Of a stretch of 64,000 nt of DNA, positions 24,421-32,502 are shown one piece after another (within the stretch, counting starts at the first letter, position 1; every line of letters begins with the position of its first letter). Location: positions 54,953 through 118,952 of the forward strand of contig NZ_JAFFZM010000022.1 in assembly GCF_017676345.1 (NCBI RefSeq). The letters run 5' to 3'. Position numbers and translations under genes: made by a program. The DNA comes from Streptomyces smyrnaeus. Its GTDB lineage: Bacteria; Actinomycetota; Actinomycetes; Streptomycetales; Streptomycetaceae. Under the pieces are notes generated by a model. That model had not been told where the DNA came from and did no database searches. It was given only the letters and a program-made list of their open reading frames with translations.

Positions 24421-25442
24421 AGGAACCTGGCCGCCTTCGCGGCCAGCTGCCGCTCCAGGTAGTCCGCCGCGTCCTCCGGCCGCATCCGGGCGAGGGCGAC
24501 CAGGCCCGTGATGACCACATCGGCCACCTCGGCGTGCACGTCCTGCCAGCCGTGGCTGTACCCCTTCCGGGGATTGGTGCCCTGCGCGCCGATGACGGCC
24601 TGCGCCGCCTCGCCCGTCTCCTCGGCGAGCTTGAGCACCTGCAGCGCCCACTGCTGTTCCGGTGCCACGCCGCGCGCGTCGCCGTGCGCGTCGAAGGTGC
24701 GGGCGAGTGCGGTGACGGTCGGCCAGACGCCGCGCCGCACGCGCCCCTCGTCGCCGGTGACCCCCGCACCGGCATCGGCCGCGGCGTCGGCACCGGCCGC
24801 AGCACCGGCACCGGCCGAGGCGGGCGGCACCGGGCGGCTGTTCTCCTCCGGGTCGAAGCCGTGCGGGGCACCGCGCAGCACCAGCATCGCGAGACCTTCC
24901 GCGTCGAACCGCTCCGCGCGCTCCCAGCCCTCGGTCAGCAGGCCGATCTCCGTTTCGTCCAGGGCGATGCCCCGCCGGCTGTCGGGCACCTGATCGGCCA
25001 AGGGCGTGATCACCACCAACCTGCCGCCGGGACGCAGCCGTTCACCGAGCCCGTGCAGCAGGCGGGCCCGGTCGCGCAGAAAGGGGCAGACGAGCCGGAG
25101 GGTGACGAGGTCGTAGCCGTCGTCACCCAACTCGGCCAGGTCCGCCCGCTCGACATCCAGGTGCAACCACCGCACATCCCCGTTGTCGGCGTACCGCGCC
25201 CGCGCGTGGGTGAGGGCGCTGTCGGCGCAGTCGACGGCGTCCACCCGGTAGCCGAGCCGGGTGAGGTGGTCGGCCAACTCCCCGGTGCCGCAGCCGACGT
25301 CGAGCGCGGTGCCGCCTTCCGGGGCGGGAGCGTGCTCGGCGAGCAGCGTACGCTCGGCGTCACCGAGTGGCCGGAAGCGGCGGCCGTTCGCATAGTGCCG
25401 GTCCCACTCCTGCGGCGTGGTGTACGACGTGTTGTGTCCCAA
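24417..25442 (-). CDS. SAM methyltransferase-MazG-like nucleotide pyrophosphohydrolase fusion
   Basis: A 341-residue two-domain protein. Residues 1-195 are a class I methyltransferase with ALDVGCGTGELADHL at about 46-60 and a VVITPLAD strand. A linker rich in Ala/Gly (about 205-230) leads to residues 238-341, a MazG-like all-alpha NTP pyrophosphohydrolase domain: KLAEETGEAAQ supplies E275xxE278, and EVADVV supplies E305xxD308. That is the ExxE-ExxD metal site. TTG at 25442 is preferred because AGGAG lies 7 nt upstream; GTG at 25457 is an alternative. Both domains exist alone in Streptomyces; the fusion suggests coupled nucleotide modification and cleavage, which is speculative. Confidence 0.8.
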   Translation of the reverse strand: MGHNTSYTTPQEWDRHYANGRRFRPLGDAERTLLAEHAPAPEGGTALDVGCGTGELADHLTRLGYRVDAVDCADSALTHARARYADNGDVRWLHLDVERADLAELGDDGYDLVTLRLVCPFLRDRARLLHGLGERLRPGGRLVVITPLADQVPDSRRGIALDETEIGLLTEGWERAERFDAEGLAMLVLRGAPHGFDPEENSRPVPPASAGAGAAAGADAAADAGAGVTGDEGRVRRGVWPTVTALARTFDAHGDARGVAPEQQWALQVLKLAEETGEAAQAVIGAQGTNPRKGYSHGWQDVHAEVADVVITGLVALARMRPEDAADYLERQLAAKAARFL

Positions 25443-25554
25443 CGGGGTGCTCCTCACCTGTGCCGCGGTGTCCTTTCTGTGGTGGCAGCCGCGGGCCTGC
25501 CCCCCTCACCTCCTGCCACCCCGCGTCGGCGCGGAACCCCTCAGGGTCTCGCGT

Positions 25555-26154
25555 TCATGGCCGCGGTTCACGCACGACACCGGTCAGTACCGCCGTCACG
25601 GACTTGCGGACGGCCTCGGTTCCGGGCGGTGCGCTCTTCCGGTCGGCGAACAGCAGATGCCCTGCCCCGACGAGAGTGGGAGCGAGCGTGTCGATGTCGG
25701 CGTCCGCCGCGACGCGGCCCAGTTCGCGTTCGGCGGTGAGGTAGGAGGCGACCATCGCGGTGGCCTCCGCCAGCAGCGGGATGCCGGTCGGCCTGCTGCG
25801 ACGCAGTCGGGCGCGCAGGCCGTCCCGGGAGACGAGCAGGCCGACGAGGGCGACGGCGACCGAGCCGAACAACTCTGTCAGCGCGCCGGTGAGGTTGTCG
25901 GCGACGGTGCCGGTCCCGGCGCGGTCGCGCAGGGCCGCCGCCTGGCCGTCGAGCCGGGCGATGCGGTCCTCCACGAGTTCGGCGAGGAAGGCGTCGAAGT
26001 CGGCGAAGTGCCGGTGCAGGACGCCCTTGGCGCAGCCTGCCTCGGTGGTCACCGCCCGGCTGGTCAGCGCGTTGGGCCCGTCCCGCACCAGGACGCGTTC
26101 GGCGGCGTCGAACAACTGCTCGCGGACGTCGCGGATGGCCACCCCTGTCGGCAC
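25555..26154 (-). CDS. TetR/AcrR-family transcriptional regulator
   Basis: A 199-residue regulator with an N-terminal TetR helix-turn-helix (AERVLVRDGPNALTSRAV, then EAGCAKGVLHRHFADFD) and a variable helical ligand-binding domain. GTG at 26154 follows AAGGAGCGACA. An upstream in-frame extension is shadow sequence of the divergent methyltransferase. It faces a methyltransferase gene across two tandem palindromes and is most likely its repressor. Confidence 0.87.
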   Translation of the reverse strand: MPTGVAIRDVREQLFDAAERVLVRDGPNALTSRAVTTEAGCAKGVLHRHFADFDAFLAELVEDRIARLDGQAAALRDRAGTGTVADNLTGALTELFGSVAVALVGLLVSRDGLRARLRRSRPTGIPLLAEATAMVASYLTAERELGRVAADADIDTLAPTLVGAGHLLFADRKSAPPGTEAVRKSVTAVLTGVVREPRP

Positions 26155-26266
26155 TGTCGCTCCTTGTCTCCCGTCGGTTCCGTCTCTCGGGTCTCTCTTC
26201 GGTGTTCCGCCACCGGCCGGCCACGGGACCGCACCTTCGCTACGCGGCAGGGTATGCCCCTTGGCG

Positions 26267-26304
26267 AGTGGGCACATGCCCACTACAGTGGGCACATGCC
26301 CACT
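26267..26304. promoter_or_regulatory. Two tandem palindromic operators
   Basis: AGTGGGCA-CA-TGCCCACT occurs twice, at 26267-26284 and 26287-26304, with centres 20 bp apart (two helical turns). Such adjacent identical palindromes between a TetR gene and its divergent target fit cooperative binding of two dimers. Confidence 0.8.
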
Positions 26305-26331
26305 GTATCTCCGGAAGGGCCGCAGCCCTCC

Positions 26332-27120
26332 GTGTCCGAATCTCACCTGGCCCGTCACATAGCCGAGTCCTTCGGCGTGGATGCCGAACGCTACGACCGG
26401 GCCCGCCCCCGCTACCCCCGAGCCCTGGTGGAACGGATCGTCGCCGACCGCCCCGGGCCCGACGTGCTCGACGTCGGCTGCGGTACCGGCATCGCCGCCC
26501 GCCAGTTCCGAGCCGCCGGCTGCCGGGTGACCGGCCTCGAACCCGATGTACGGATGGCCGAGTGGGCGCGACAGCGCGGGCTCGATGTCGAGGTGGCGAC
26601 CTTCGAGGCCTGGGACCCCGCCGGCCGGACCTTCGACGCCGTCGTGGCCGGACAGGCCTGGCACTGGGTGGACCCGGTCGCGGGAGCCGCGAAGGCGGCG
26701 GAAACACTGCGTCCCGGTGGCCGGCTGGCGCTCTTCTGGAACGTCGAGCAGCCGCCGCCCGAGGTGGCCGAAGCCTTCCTCGAGGTCTACCGCCGTGTGG
26801 TGCCCGACGCGTTGCCCTCCCGGCGGCAGCCGAGCGACGCCGCTCCGTACGCGGCGCTATGCGACAAGGCGGCCGACGCGCTGCGGGAGGCCGGGGCCTT
26901 CGGCGAGCCGGAACAGTGGCGGTTCGACTGGGAGCAGTCCTACACCCGGGACGAGTGGCTGGACCTGCTGCCCACCATGGGCGGCTTCACCCGGCTTCCA
27001 CCGGCCGAGCTGACGGAGTTGCTCGCGGGCGTCGGATCGGTGGTCGACTCCCTGGGCGGCGCTTTCACCATGCCCTACGCCACGGTCGCCGTGACGGCCC
27101 GGCGCGGCGACGTCGGCTGA
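26332..27120 (+). CDS. Class I SAM-dependent methyltransferase
   Basis: A 262-residue methyltransferase with AESFGVDAERYDRARPRYP at the N-terminus (typical of the UbiE/Methyltransf_11 group), the SAM motif VLDVGCGTGIAARQF, and AGQAWHWVDP. GTG 26332 lies just after the operators and gives a normal N-terminus, though GGAAGG is 14 nt upstream; ATG 26296 falls inside the second palindrome and would leave no room for a leader. The substrate is unknown. Control by the divergent TetR suggests a detoxification or response role. Confidence 0.83.
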   Translation: MSESHLARHIAESFGVDAERYDRARPRYPRALVERIVADRPGPDVLDVGCGTGIAARQFRAAGCRVTGLEPDVRMAEWARQRGLDVEVATFEAWDPAGRTFDAVVAGQAWHWVDPVAGAAKAAETLRPGGRLALFWNVEQPPPEVAEAFLEVYRRVVPDALPSRRQPSDAAPYAALCDKAADALREAGAFGEPEQWRFDWEQSYTRDEWLDLLPTMGGFTRLPPAELTELLAGVGSVVDSLGGAFTMPYATVAVTARRGDVG

Positions 27121-27183
27121 CGCACCGGCAGCACCGTGGGCCGCTCACCGCCACGGAGTCCGGAGCCGGTGCTGCCGCACCTC

Positions 27184-27212
27184 TTGACGCCCCGTGACGC
27201 CGACCACATATT
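27184..27212 (+). promoter_or_regulatory. Sigma-70-type promoter of SGNH esterase
   Basis: TTGACG at 27184-27189, a 17-bp spacer and CATATT at 27207-27212 lie 73 bp before the esterase start, in a stretch of lower GC. Confidence 0.6.
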
Positions 27213-27226
27213 TACCTCTCAGTGCA

Positions 27227-27249
27227 ACTGGCCAGTAACTGCCGGCAGT
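27227..27249. promoter_or_regulatory. Paired perfect palindromes in esterase leader
   Basis: ACTGGCCAGT (27227-27236) and ACTGCCGGCAGT (27238-27249) are two adjacent perfect palindromes sharing ACTG/CAGT ends, one base apart. They lie 15 bp after the proposed -10 box and are a likely operator. Confidence 0.5.
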
Positions 27250-27284
27250 GGTCCCGCCTTTCCCCACTCACGAGAGGTACCGCC

Positions 27285-28166
27285 ATGCGCGTACGCATGC
27301 CCAGCTGCCGTGCCAGAACCGCCGTGGCCCTGGCCACCGCCACAGCCGCCGTGACCGCCGGCGCCGGGCTCGGCGCGAGCCCGGCGCTGGCGGAGGACAC
27401 CACCGTCCATCGCTATGTCGCCCTGGGCGACTCCTACGCGGCGGGGTCCGGGGTGCCGAACACGGTCGACGACACCTGCTCCCGGTCCGACCGGAACTAC
27501 CCCTCACTGGTCGACGCCGCGCTCACCCCCGGTGCGCACAAGGACGTCACCTGCGGGGGCGCCACCACCGAAGACCTGTACTCGGCCCAGTCGCCCTCCG
27601 TCGCCCCGCAGTTGGACGCACTGAGCGCCGACACCGACCTGGTCACCCTCACCATCGGCGGCAACGACATCGGCTTCGGCGACATCATCGTGCGCTGCGT
27701 CACCCTGGGGCTGGTCAACCCGCTCGGCTCGCCGTGCAAGAGGAGCTACACCTGGACCGGCCAGGACCAACTCGCCGCCACCATCGACAAGACCGCCCCC
27801 AAGATCTCCGGCGCACTCGACGCCATCCGCGCACGCGCACCGCACGCCGAGATACTGATCACCGGCTATCCCGCGATCCTGCCCGACGACGGCAGCAACT
27901 GCCCCTTCGTCGTCTCCATCGCCAAGGGCGACGCGCCATGGCTGCGCGACACCCACAAGCGTCTGAACACCATGATCGCCAAGCAGGCGGCGGAGCACGG
28001 AGCCGTGTACGTCGACACCTACGCCAAGTCCATCGGCCACGACGTGTGCAAGCCCGCCGGTACCCGCTGGATGGAGCCGCTCATCACCGACGCGGCGGCG
28101 CCCTTCCACCCCAATGCCGCCGGGGAGAAGGCCATGGCCGACGCCGTACTCGCCGCCGCCCGCTGA
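27285..28166 (+). CDS. Secreted SGNH-family lipase/esterase
   Basis: A 293-residue extracellular hydrolase. The signal peptide has a basic start, a hydrophobic core and an ASPALA cleavage site near residue 36. Block I GDSYAAGSG holds the nucleophile Ser50, block III is GGNDIGFGD, and block V is FHPNAAGEKAM with the catalytic His. Six cysteines fit the three disulfides of the Streptomyces coelicolor SGNH lipase type. ATG 27285 has GAGAGG upstream. It probably releases fatty acids from esters outside the cell. Confidence 0.92.
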   Translation: MRVRMPSCRARTAVALATATAAVTAGAGLGASPALAEDTTVHRYVALGDSYAAGSGVPNTVDDTCSRSDRNYPSLVDAALTPGAHKDVTCGGATTEDLYSAQSPSVAPQLDALSADTDLVTLTIGGNDIGFGDIIVRCVTLGLVNPLGSPCKRSYTWTGQDQLAATIDKTAPKISGALDAIRARAPHAEILITGYPAILPDDGSNCPFVVSIAKGDAPWLRDTHKRLNTMIAKQAAEHGAVYVDTYAKSIGHDVCKPAGTRWMEPLITDAAAPFHPNAAGEKAMADAVLAAAR

Positions 28167-28219
28167 CCCGGAGGCCCGGAGGCCCGCACCGCAGGCATCA
28201 CCTCCCGCTTCGGCGGGCA

Positions 28220-28268
28220 CCGCACGGCGGCACCGCACGGCCTCGGGCCGGCCGGTGCCGCCGTGCGG
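28220..28268. terminator. Bidirectional terminator between esterase and DUF6010 genes
   Basis: A perfect 16-bp inverted repeat, CCGCACGGCGGCACCG at 28220-28235 and its complement at 28253-28268, with a 17-nt loop, lies between two convergent genes. There is no T-tract, as is usual in Streptomyces. Confidence 0.8.
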
Positions 28269-28280
28269 CTGAGTACTCGG

Positions 28281-28751
28281 TCAGGAGCCGGTCCGCTCGC
28301 CGGAGGCGAGTGACTCCGACAGGCCGAGGTCAGCTGCCGCCGCCCCGCCTGCCGCCGTCTTGCGCCGCTTGCGGCGGAGCAGTTCGATCAGCGACGGACC
28401 TCCGCGCAGACACCACAGCGCGATCACCGGGTCGCAGATGGCGCAGCCCATCGAGGAACTGTGGAAGAAGGGGATGATGGGGTTGCCCTTGAGGTGGTGC
28501 ACGATGTCCCACGCCGTGTGCAGCAGCCAGCCGATACCGATGAACGTCCACGACTCCAGGCCGCGGTAGGCGACGTAGGTGGCGAGTGCCGCGAACGCGA
28601 ATTCCCACCCGCCCATGGCACCCCCACTGAGGTAGGCGGCGCCGGCCCCGCCGACCATGATCGCGTTGAAATGCCGCCGATGCGGCTCGCGGATGAGCGA
28701 CATCAGCAGGGCGTAGAGCAGACCGACGAAGATCGGCGAGATGTACAGCAT
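28281..28751 (-). CDS. DUF6010-like small membrane protein
   Basis: A 156-residue protein with about four membrane helices. It starts MLYISPIFVGLLYALLMSLI, carries a conserved HTAWDIVHH segment (possible metal-binding His/Asp) and a short Cys-containing stretch MGCAICDP, and has a basic C-terminal tail. From memory this matches the DUF6010 family; function unknown. The ATG is at 28751; the frame continues upstream without credible protein. It converges on the esterase gene and is divergent from the AraC-type regulator. Confidence 0.7.
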   Translation of the reverse strand: MLYISPIFVGLLYALLMSLIREPHRRHFNAIMVGGAGAAYLSGGAMGGWEFAFAALATYVAYRGLESWTFIGIGWLLHTAWDIVHHLKGNPIIPFFHSSSMGCAICDPVIALWCLRGGPSLIELLRRKRRKTAAGGAAAADLGLSESLASGERTGS

Positions 28752-28837
28752 GACGTTGACGTACCTTTTCCGGGAATGCCGCCCATGGTGAGGCAGGATC
28801 GGGAGCTGGGGCGACCTCACGCTAAGCCGCTGCCGGG

Positions 28838-28853
28838 TGCCTCCCCAGAGGCA
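28838..28853. promoter_or_regulatory. Short inverted repeat in divergent region
   Basis: TGCCTC-CCCA-GAGGCA lies between the divergent DUF6010 and GlxA-type regulator genes. It is a possible binding site, supported only by symmetry and position. Confidence 0.3.
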
Positions 28854-28952
28854 TTGGTGACAGGTCTCAACGGGTTGTTGCCAGCGCCCATGACCTGGTC
28901 GGGGAGGGGGCTTGAGGCCGGTACCGGACGTGGCTGTTCTCCGGTGGGCGGT

Positions 28953-28958
28953 TAGGTT
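28953..28958 (+). promoter_or_regulatory. -10 box for a leaderless transcript
   Basis: TAGGTT ends 6 bases before the ATG at 28965, so transcription should begin at or next to the start codon. No Shine-Dalgarno is present. Confidence 0.5.
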
Positions 28959-28964
28959 CTGGAC

Positions 28965-29924
28965 ATGCACACGGTCGCTGTCCTCGCCCTCCGCAAGGTG
29001 ATCCCGTTCGACCTTTCCACCCCGATCGAGGTCTTCACCCGCGCCCGGCTGCCCGGCGGCCGCCCCGGCTACCGGATCCGGGTCTGCGCCGAACAGCCGG
29101 AAGTCGACGCCGACAGCTTCACCCTGCGTGCGCACCACGGTCTGGAGGGAGTGCGCGGCGCGGACACGGTGATCGTTCCCGGCACCTCGGAGCCGATGGC
29201 CCCGCCGACCCCTGCCGTCCGCGCCGCACTGCGGCAGGCCGCCGCCGACGGCACCCGTATCGCCTCCATCTGTTCGGGCACCTTCCCGCTGGCCGCCTGC
29301 GGCCTCCTGGACGGCCTGCGCGCCACCACCCACTGGGTCGCCGCCGACCGGCTCGCCGCCGCCCACCCGGACATCGAGGTGGACCCGGACGTGCTCTACG
29401 TGGACAACGGGCAGTTCCTCACCTCCGCCGGCGCGGCTGCCGGGCTGGACATGTGCCTGCACATGATCCGCCGCGACTACGGCTCGGCCGTGGCCGCCGA
29501 CGCCGCCCGGCTGTCGGTGATGCCCCTCGAACGTGAAGGCGGCCAGGCGCAGTTCATCGTCCACGACCACACGCCCGCGCCCACCCCGGCGGGCTCGGCC
29601 CTGGAACCGGTGCTGAGCTGGCTGCGGGACAACCTGGCGCGTCCCCTCACCCTCGACGACATCGCGGCGCACGCCGGTGTCAGCACCCGCACGCTGATCC
29701 GCCGGTTCCGGGAGCAGACCGGCACCACACCGCTGCAGTGGCTGCATCGCGCCCGTATCCGCCAAGCCCAGCACCTTCTGGAGAGCACCCGGCACCCGGT
29801 CGAACGCGTCGGCGCCCAGGTCGGGTTCGGCTCACCCACCGCCTTCCGCGACCGCTTCAAGCGCACCACCGGTGTCAGCCCGTACGCCTACCGCCGCAAT
29901 TTCGCCTCACCGCCCGGCCGTTGA
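28965..29924 (+). CDS. GlxA-family transcriptional regulator (DJ-1/PfpI + AraC HTH)
   Basis: A 319-residue regulator. Residues 1-185 form a glutamine amidotransferase-like (DJ-1/PfpI) domain with the Cys elbow ASICSGTFPLA; residues 215-310 are an AraC-type double helix-turn-helix ending in AFRDRFKRTTGVSPYAYRR. Members bind small ligands or respond to nucleosides in the GATase-like domain and activate or repress nearby genes. The ATG is at 28965 with a -10 box but no ribosome-binding site upstream, suggesting a leaderless mRNA. The target may be the divergent DUF6010 gene. Confidence 0.9.
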   Translation: MHTVAVLALRKVIPFDLSTPIEVFTRARLPGGRPGYRIRVCAEQPEVDADSFTLRAHHGLEGVRGADTVIVPGTSEPMAPPTPAVRAALRQAAADGTRIASICSGTFPLAACGLLDGLRATTHWVAADRLAAAHPDIEVDPDVLYVDNGQFLTSAGAAAGLDMCLHMIRRDYGSAVAADAARLSVMPLEREGGQAQFIVHDHTPAPTPAGSALEPVLSWLRDNLARPLTLDDIAAHAGVSTRTLIRRFREQTGTTPLQWLHRARIRQAQHLLESTRHPVERVGAQVGFGSPTAFRDRFKRTTGVSPYAYRRNFASPPGR

Positions 29925-29948
29925 CCGCTACCGGGCTCCGGCGGCGGA

Positions 29949-30668
29949 TCAGTCGGTGGCCAGTCCGTCGATCAGCCGGTTGAGGAACCGGGTGAACATG
30001 GCTTCCGGCTCCAGCGGGCGCCCCGGTGCGGCAAGGACCTCGGCGAGTTCCGGGTGGCGGCCGTCCGCCGCGACAGCCTGCAGATAGCGGGCCTCGGCGG
30101 CGGCCCGTTGCGGCGGGTGCGCGCTCCCGGCCCGGGTGACCTCGTGGCTCACGTACCCGGCCACGAACGCGGTGAGCTGCGCGAAGGCCTCCAGTTTCGC
30201 CGCGCCGTCCAGCCCGGTGGGACGCAGTGCCGCCAGCGCCCGTTCCAGAAAGGCGAGGGTGTTGGGGCCGGGCGTGCGGTGCGTCGCCAAGGTGACCGGG
30301 AGCCAGGGGTGCCGCAGCATCAGGGCGCGCTGCTCGTGGGCGATGGCCTTGAGGTCGGCACGCCAGTCCCCGGTGGGCGCGGTGTCCGTCGGGAGTTCAC
30401 CGCTGACGTGGTCGGCCATCAGCTCCAGCAGTGTCTCCTTGTCGGGCGCGTAGCTGTAGAGCGACATGACGCCGGCTCCGACCTCGGCGGCCACCCGCCG
30501 CATGGTGACCGCGTCGAGCCCTTCGGCATCCGCCAGCGCGACGGCCGCCGCTGTGATCGCCTCGCGGGTGAAGGCGGGTCTGCGTCCCTTGCGGGGCCGG
30601 TCGGGGGTCAGCCAGAGCTGCTGCGGGTCGACGCCCGTACCACCACCGGAGTCGCCACCACGCGTCAC
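29949..30668 (-). CDS. TetR-family regulator with TetR_C-type ligand domain
   Basis: A 239-residue repressor. After a flexible N-terminus, RRPAFTREAITAAAVALAD and VTMRRVAAEVGAGVMSLYSYAPDK form the DNA-binding domain, characteristic of the TetR_C tetracycline-repressor-like branch. GTG at 30668 is supported by AAGGGAG about 9 nt upstream; an ATG 16 codons earlier has none. It is divergent from the CocE-type hydrolase and presumably controls it. Confidence 0.87.
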   Translation of the reverse strand: MTRGGDSGGGTGVDPQQLWLTPDRPRKGRRPAFTREAITAAAVALADAEGLDAVTMRRVAAEVGAGVMSLYSYAPDKETLLELMADHVSGELPTDTAPTGDWRADLKAIAHEQRALMLRHPWLPVTLATHRTPGPNTLAFLERALAALRPTGLDGAAKLEAFAQLTAFVAGYVSHEVTRAGSAHPPQRAAAEARYLQAVAADGRHPELAEVLAAPGRPLEPEAMFTRFLNRLIDGLATD

Positions 30669-30734
30669 GGTCGTGGGCTCCCTTCTCCTCGCCGGTGTGT
30701 GTCGTGCGGAAGCCATCCAAGCATTTACACTTCC

Positions 30735-30747
30735 CGTACGCTGTACG
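30735..30747. promoter_or_regulatory. TetR operator candidate
   Basis: CGTAC-GCT-GTACG, a perfect 5-bp inverted repeat with a 3-bp spacer, lies in AT-richer DNA between the divergent TetR and hydrolase genes, 25 bp before the hydrolase start. Confidence 0.55.
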
Positions 30748-30771
30748 AGAATGAAATGAGTGGAGGACCCG

Positions 30772-32475
30772 ATGACGTCAGCCGCGCACGACGCCGCGTC
30801 CCGGCCTGCCTGGACGCCGCCGAAGGGAAAGCCGCCGCTGTCCGCGCGGATACTGCGGGCGACCTGGCGCGGGCTCCCCGCCGCCCGGCACGCCGTCGGC
30901 CGGGAGCCGGGTCTCGAGGTGCCGGCCGCCGACGGCAGCCCACTGCTGACCGACCACTACTTCCCCCGCAGCCCGGGCGACTTCCCCACCCTCCTCGTGC
31001 TCTCGCCGTACGGCAGGGGAGTGCCGTGGTCACCCATGTACGGCGTCCTCTTCGCCGAACAGGGATTCCATGTGGTGCTGCAGAGCTGCCGCGGCACCGG
31101 CGGCTCGGGCGGCCGGTTCGACCTGTGGCGCAACGAGGCGGCCGACGGACACGCCACGGTGGCCTGGCTGCGGGAACAGCCCTGGTTCGACGGCAGACTG
31201 GGAACGGTCGGCCCCAGCTATCTCGGCTATGTGCAGTGGGCCCTCGCCCTGGACCCGCCACCTGAACTGAAGGCGATGGCCGTCCAGATGGGCCTCCACG
31301 ACCCGTACGACCTCTTCCACGCCGACGGAGTGCCCCGCCTGGAGAACGCGCTGGCCGTCGGTGTCGGTATGACCTACCAGCACCAGGGAACGGCGGCCTT
31401 CGCCAGGGCGACACTGCGCCTCCAACGCCGACTGCGCGCCATCACCGGGGCACGCCCGCTACGCAGCGGGCACCTGACCACCCTCGCTCAGGAAGTGCCC
31501 TGGCTGGAAGACGTACTGACGCACCCGGACGCGGAGGACCCGTACTGGCGCGGCGCTTCGACGGCCGACGCCGCCGAACGGCTCACCGTGCCCACCAGCC
31601 TGGTCACCGGGTGGCACGACACCCTGGCCGACCAGACCTTCGCACAGTACGACAGGCTGCGCCGGGCCGGGTGCCGGACCGCCCTGCTCGTGGGGCCCTG
31701 GACCCACACCTCCGCGCTCCAACGGGGCTGGCCCGAGGTGTTCACCGAGAGCCTGGGGTGGCTGCGGGCGCAGCTGTGCGACGACCCCTCCGGGTTGCGC
31801 TCCGCGCCGGTACGCGTGCACATGGGGGGTGCGAACACCTGGCGGGAGCTCGACGACTGGCCGTCCTCCCCGGCAGCCACCACCTCCTGGTTCCCCACCA
31901 CGGAACGGCACCTCACCCGGCAGCCGCCCACCGGCTCCGCGCCGGTGGCCTCCTTCGTCCACGACCCGGCGGACCCCACCCCCTCCCTCGGCGGCCCGCT
32001 GCTGTCCCGTACCGCCGGGCCCCGCGACAACGCGGCCCTGGAGCGGCGGAAGGACGTGGTGACGTTCACCGGCCCGGCACTGGCCGAACCCGTCGAGATC
32101 CTCGGCCCGGTCTCCGCCAGACTGAGCGTCGTCACGGACACCGGGCACGCCGATGTCTTCGCCCGACTGTGCGACGTGGACGCGAAGGGGCGCTCGACCA
32201 ACGTCTGCGACGGGACGGCCCGGGTCCGTACGACGGGACGGACGCCCGCCGCCGTCACCGTGCCGATGAGCTCCACCGCCCACCGCTTCGCCGCCGGACA
32301 CCGCATACGCTGGCAGATCAGCGGCGGCGCTCACCCACGCTTCGCCCGCAACCCCGGTACCGGGGAGCCGGCGCTGGAGGCGACCGAGCTCTCCCCGGTC
32401 CGGATCACGCTGCACACCGACTCGGTGCTGCTGCTTCCCGGCACCTGGCCCGAGGTTCCTGCCGACACTCCCTGA
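30772..32475 (+). CDS. CocE/NonD-family alpha/beta hydrolase
   Basis: A 567-residue hydrolase of the X-Pro dipeptidyl-peptidase/cocaine esterase group. The nucleophile Ser is in GPSYLGYVQW, the acid is probably Asp in GWHDTLADQ and the His in WTHTSALQRG, followed by a jelly-roll C-terminal domain (about residues 420-560). LQSCRGTGGSGG gives the oxyanion region. ATG 30772 lies behind GTGGAGGA; there is no signal peptide, so it is cytoplasmic. Members cleave acyl esters, amides or prolyl peptides. The actual substrate is unknown. It is controlled with the divergent TetR. Confidence 0.88.
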   Translation: MTSAAHDAASRPAWTPPKGKPPLSARILRATWRGLPAARHAVGREPGLEVPAADGSPLLTDHYFPRSPGDFPTLLVLSPYGRGVPWSPMYGVLFAEQGFHVVLQSCRGTGGSGGRFDLWRNEAADGHATVAWLREQPWFDGRLGTVGPSYLGYVQWALALDPPPELKAMAVQMGLHDPYDLFHADGVPRLENALAVGVGMTYQHQGTAAFARATLRLQRRLRAITGARPLRSGHLTTLAQEVPWLEDVLTHPDAEDPYWRGASTADAAERLTVPTSLVTGWHDTLADQTFAQYDRLRRAGCRTALLVGPWTHTSALQRGWPEVFTESLGWLRAQLCDDPSGLRSAPVRVHMGGANTWRELDDWPSSPAATTSWFPTTERHLTRQPPTGSAPVASFVHDPADPTPSLGGPLLSRTAGPRDNAALERRKDVVTFTGPALAEPVEILGPVSARLSVVTDTGHADVFARLCDVDAKGRSTNVCDGTARVRTTGRTPAAVTVPMSSTAHRFAAGHRIRWQISGGAHPRFARNPGTGEPALEATELSPVRITLHTDSVLLLPGTWPEVPADTP

Positions 32476-32490
32476 CCTGCGGCGCTCCGC

Positions 32491-32496
32491 TAGTGT
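32491..32496 (+). promoter_or_regulatory. -10 box for a leaderless transcript
   Basis: TAGTGT ends 6 bases before the GTG at 32503. No Shine-Dalgarno is present, so the LysR mRNA is probably leaderless. Confidence 0.5.
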
Positions 32497-32502
32497 CGGC
32501 GT

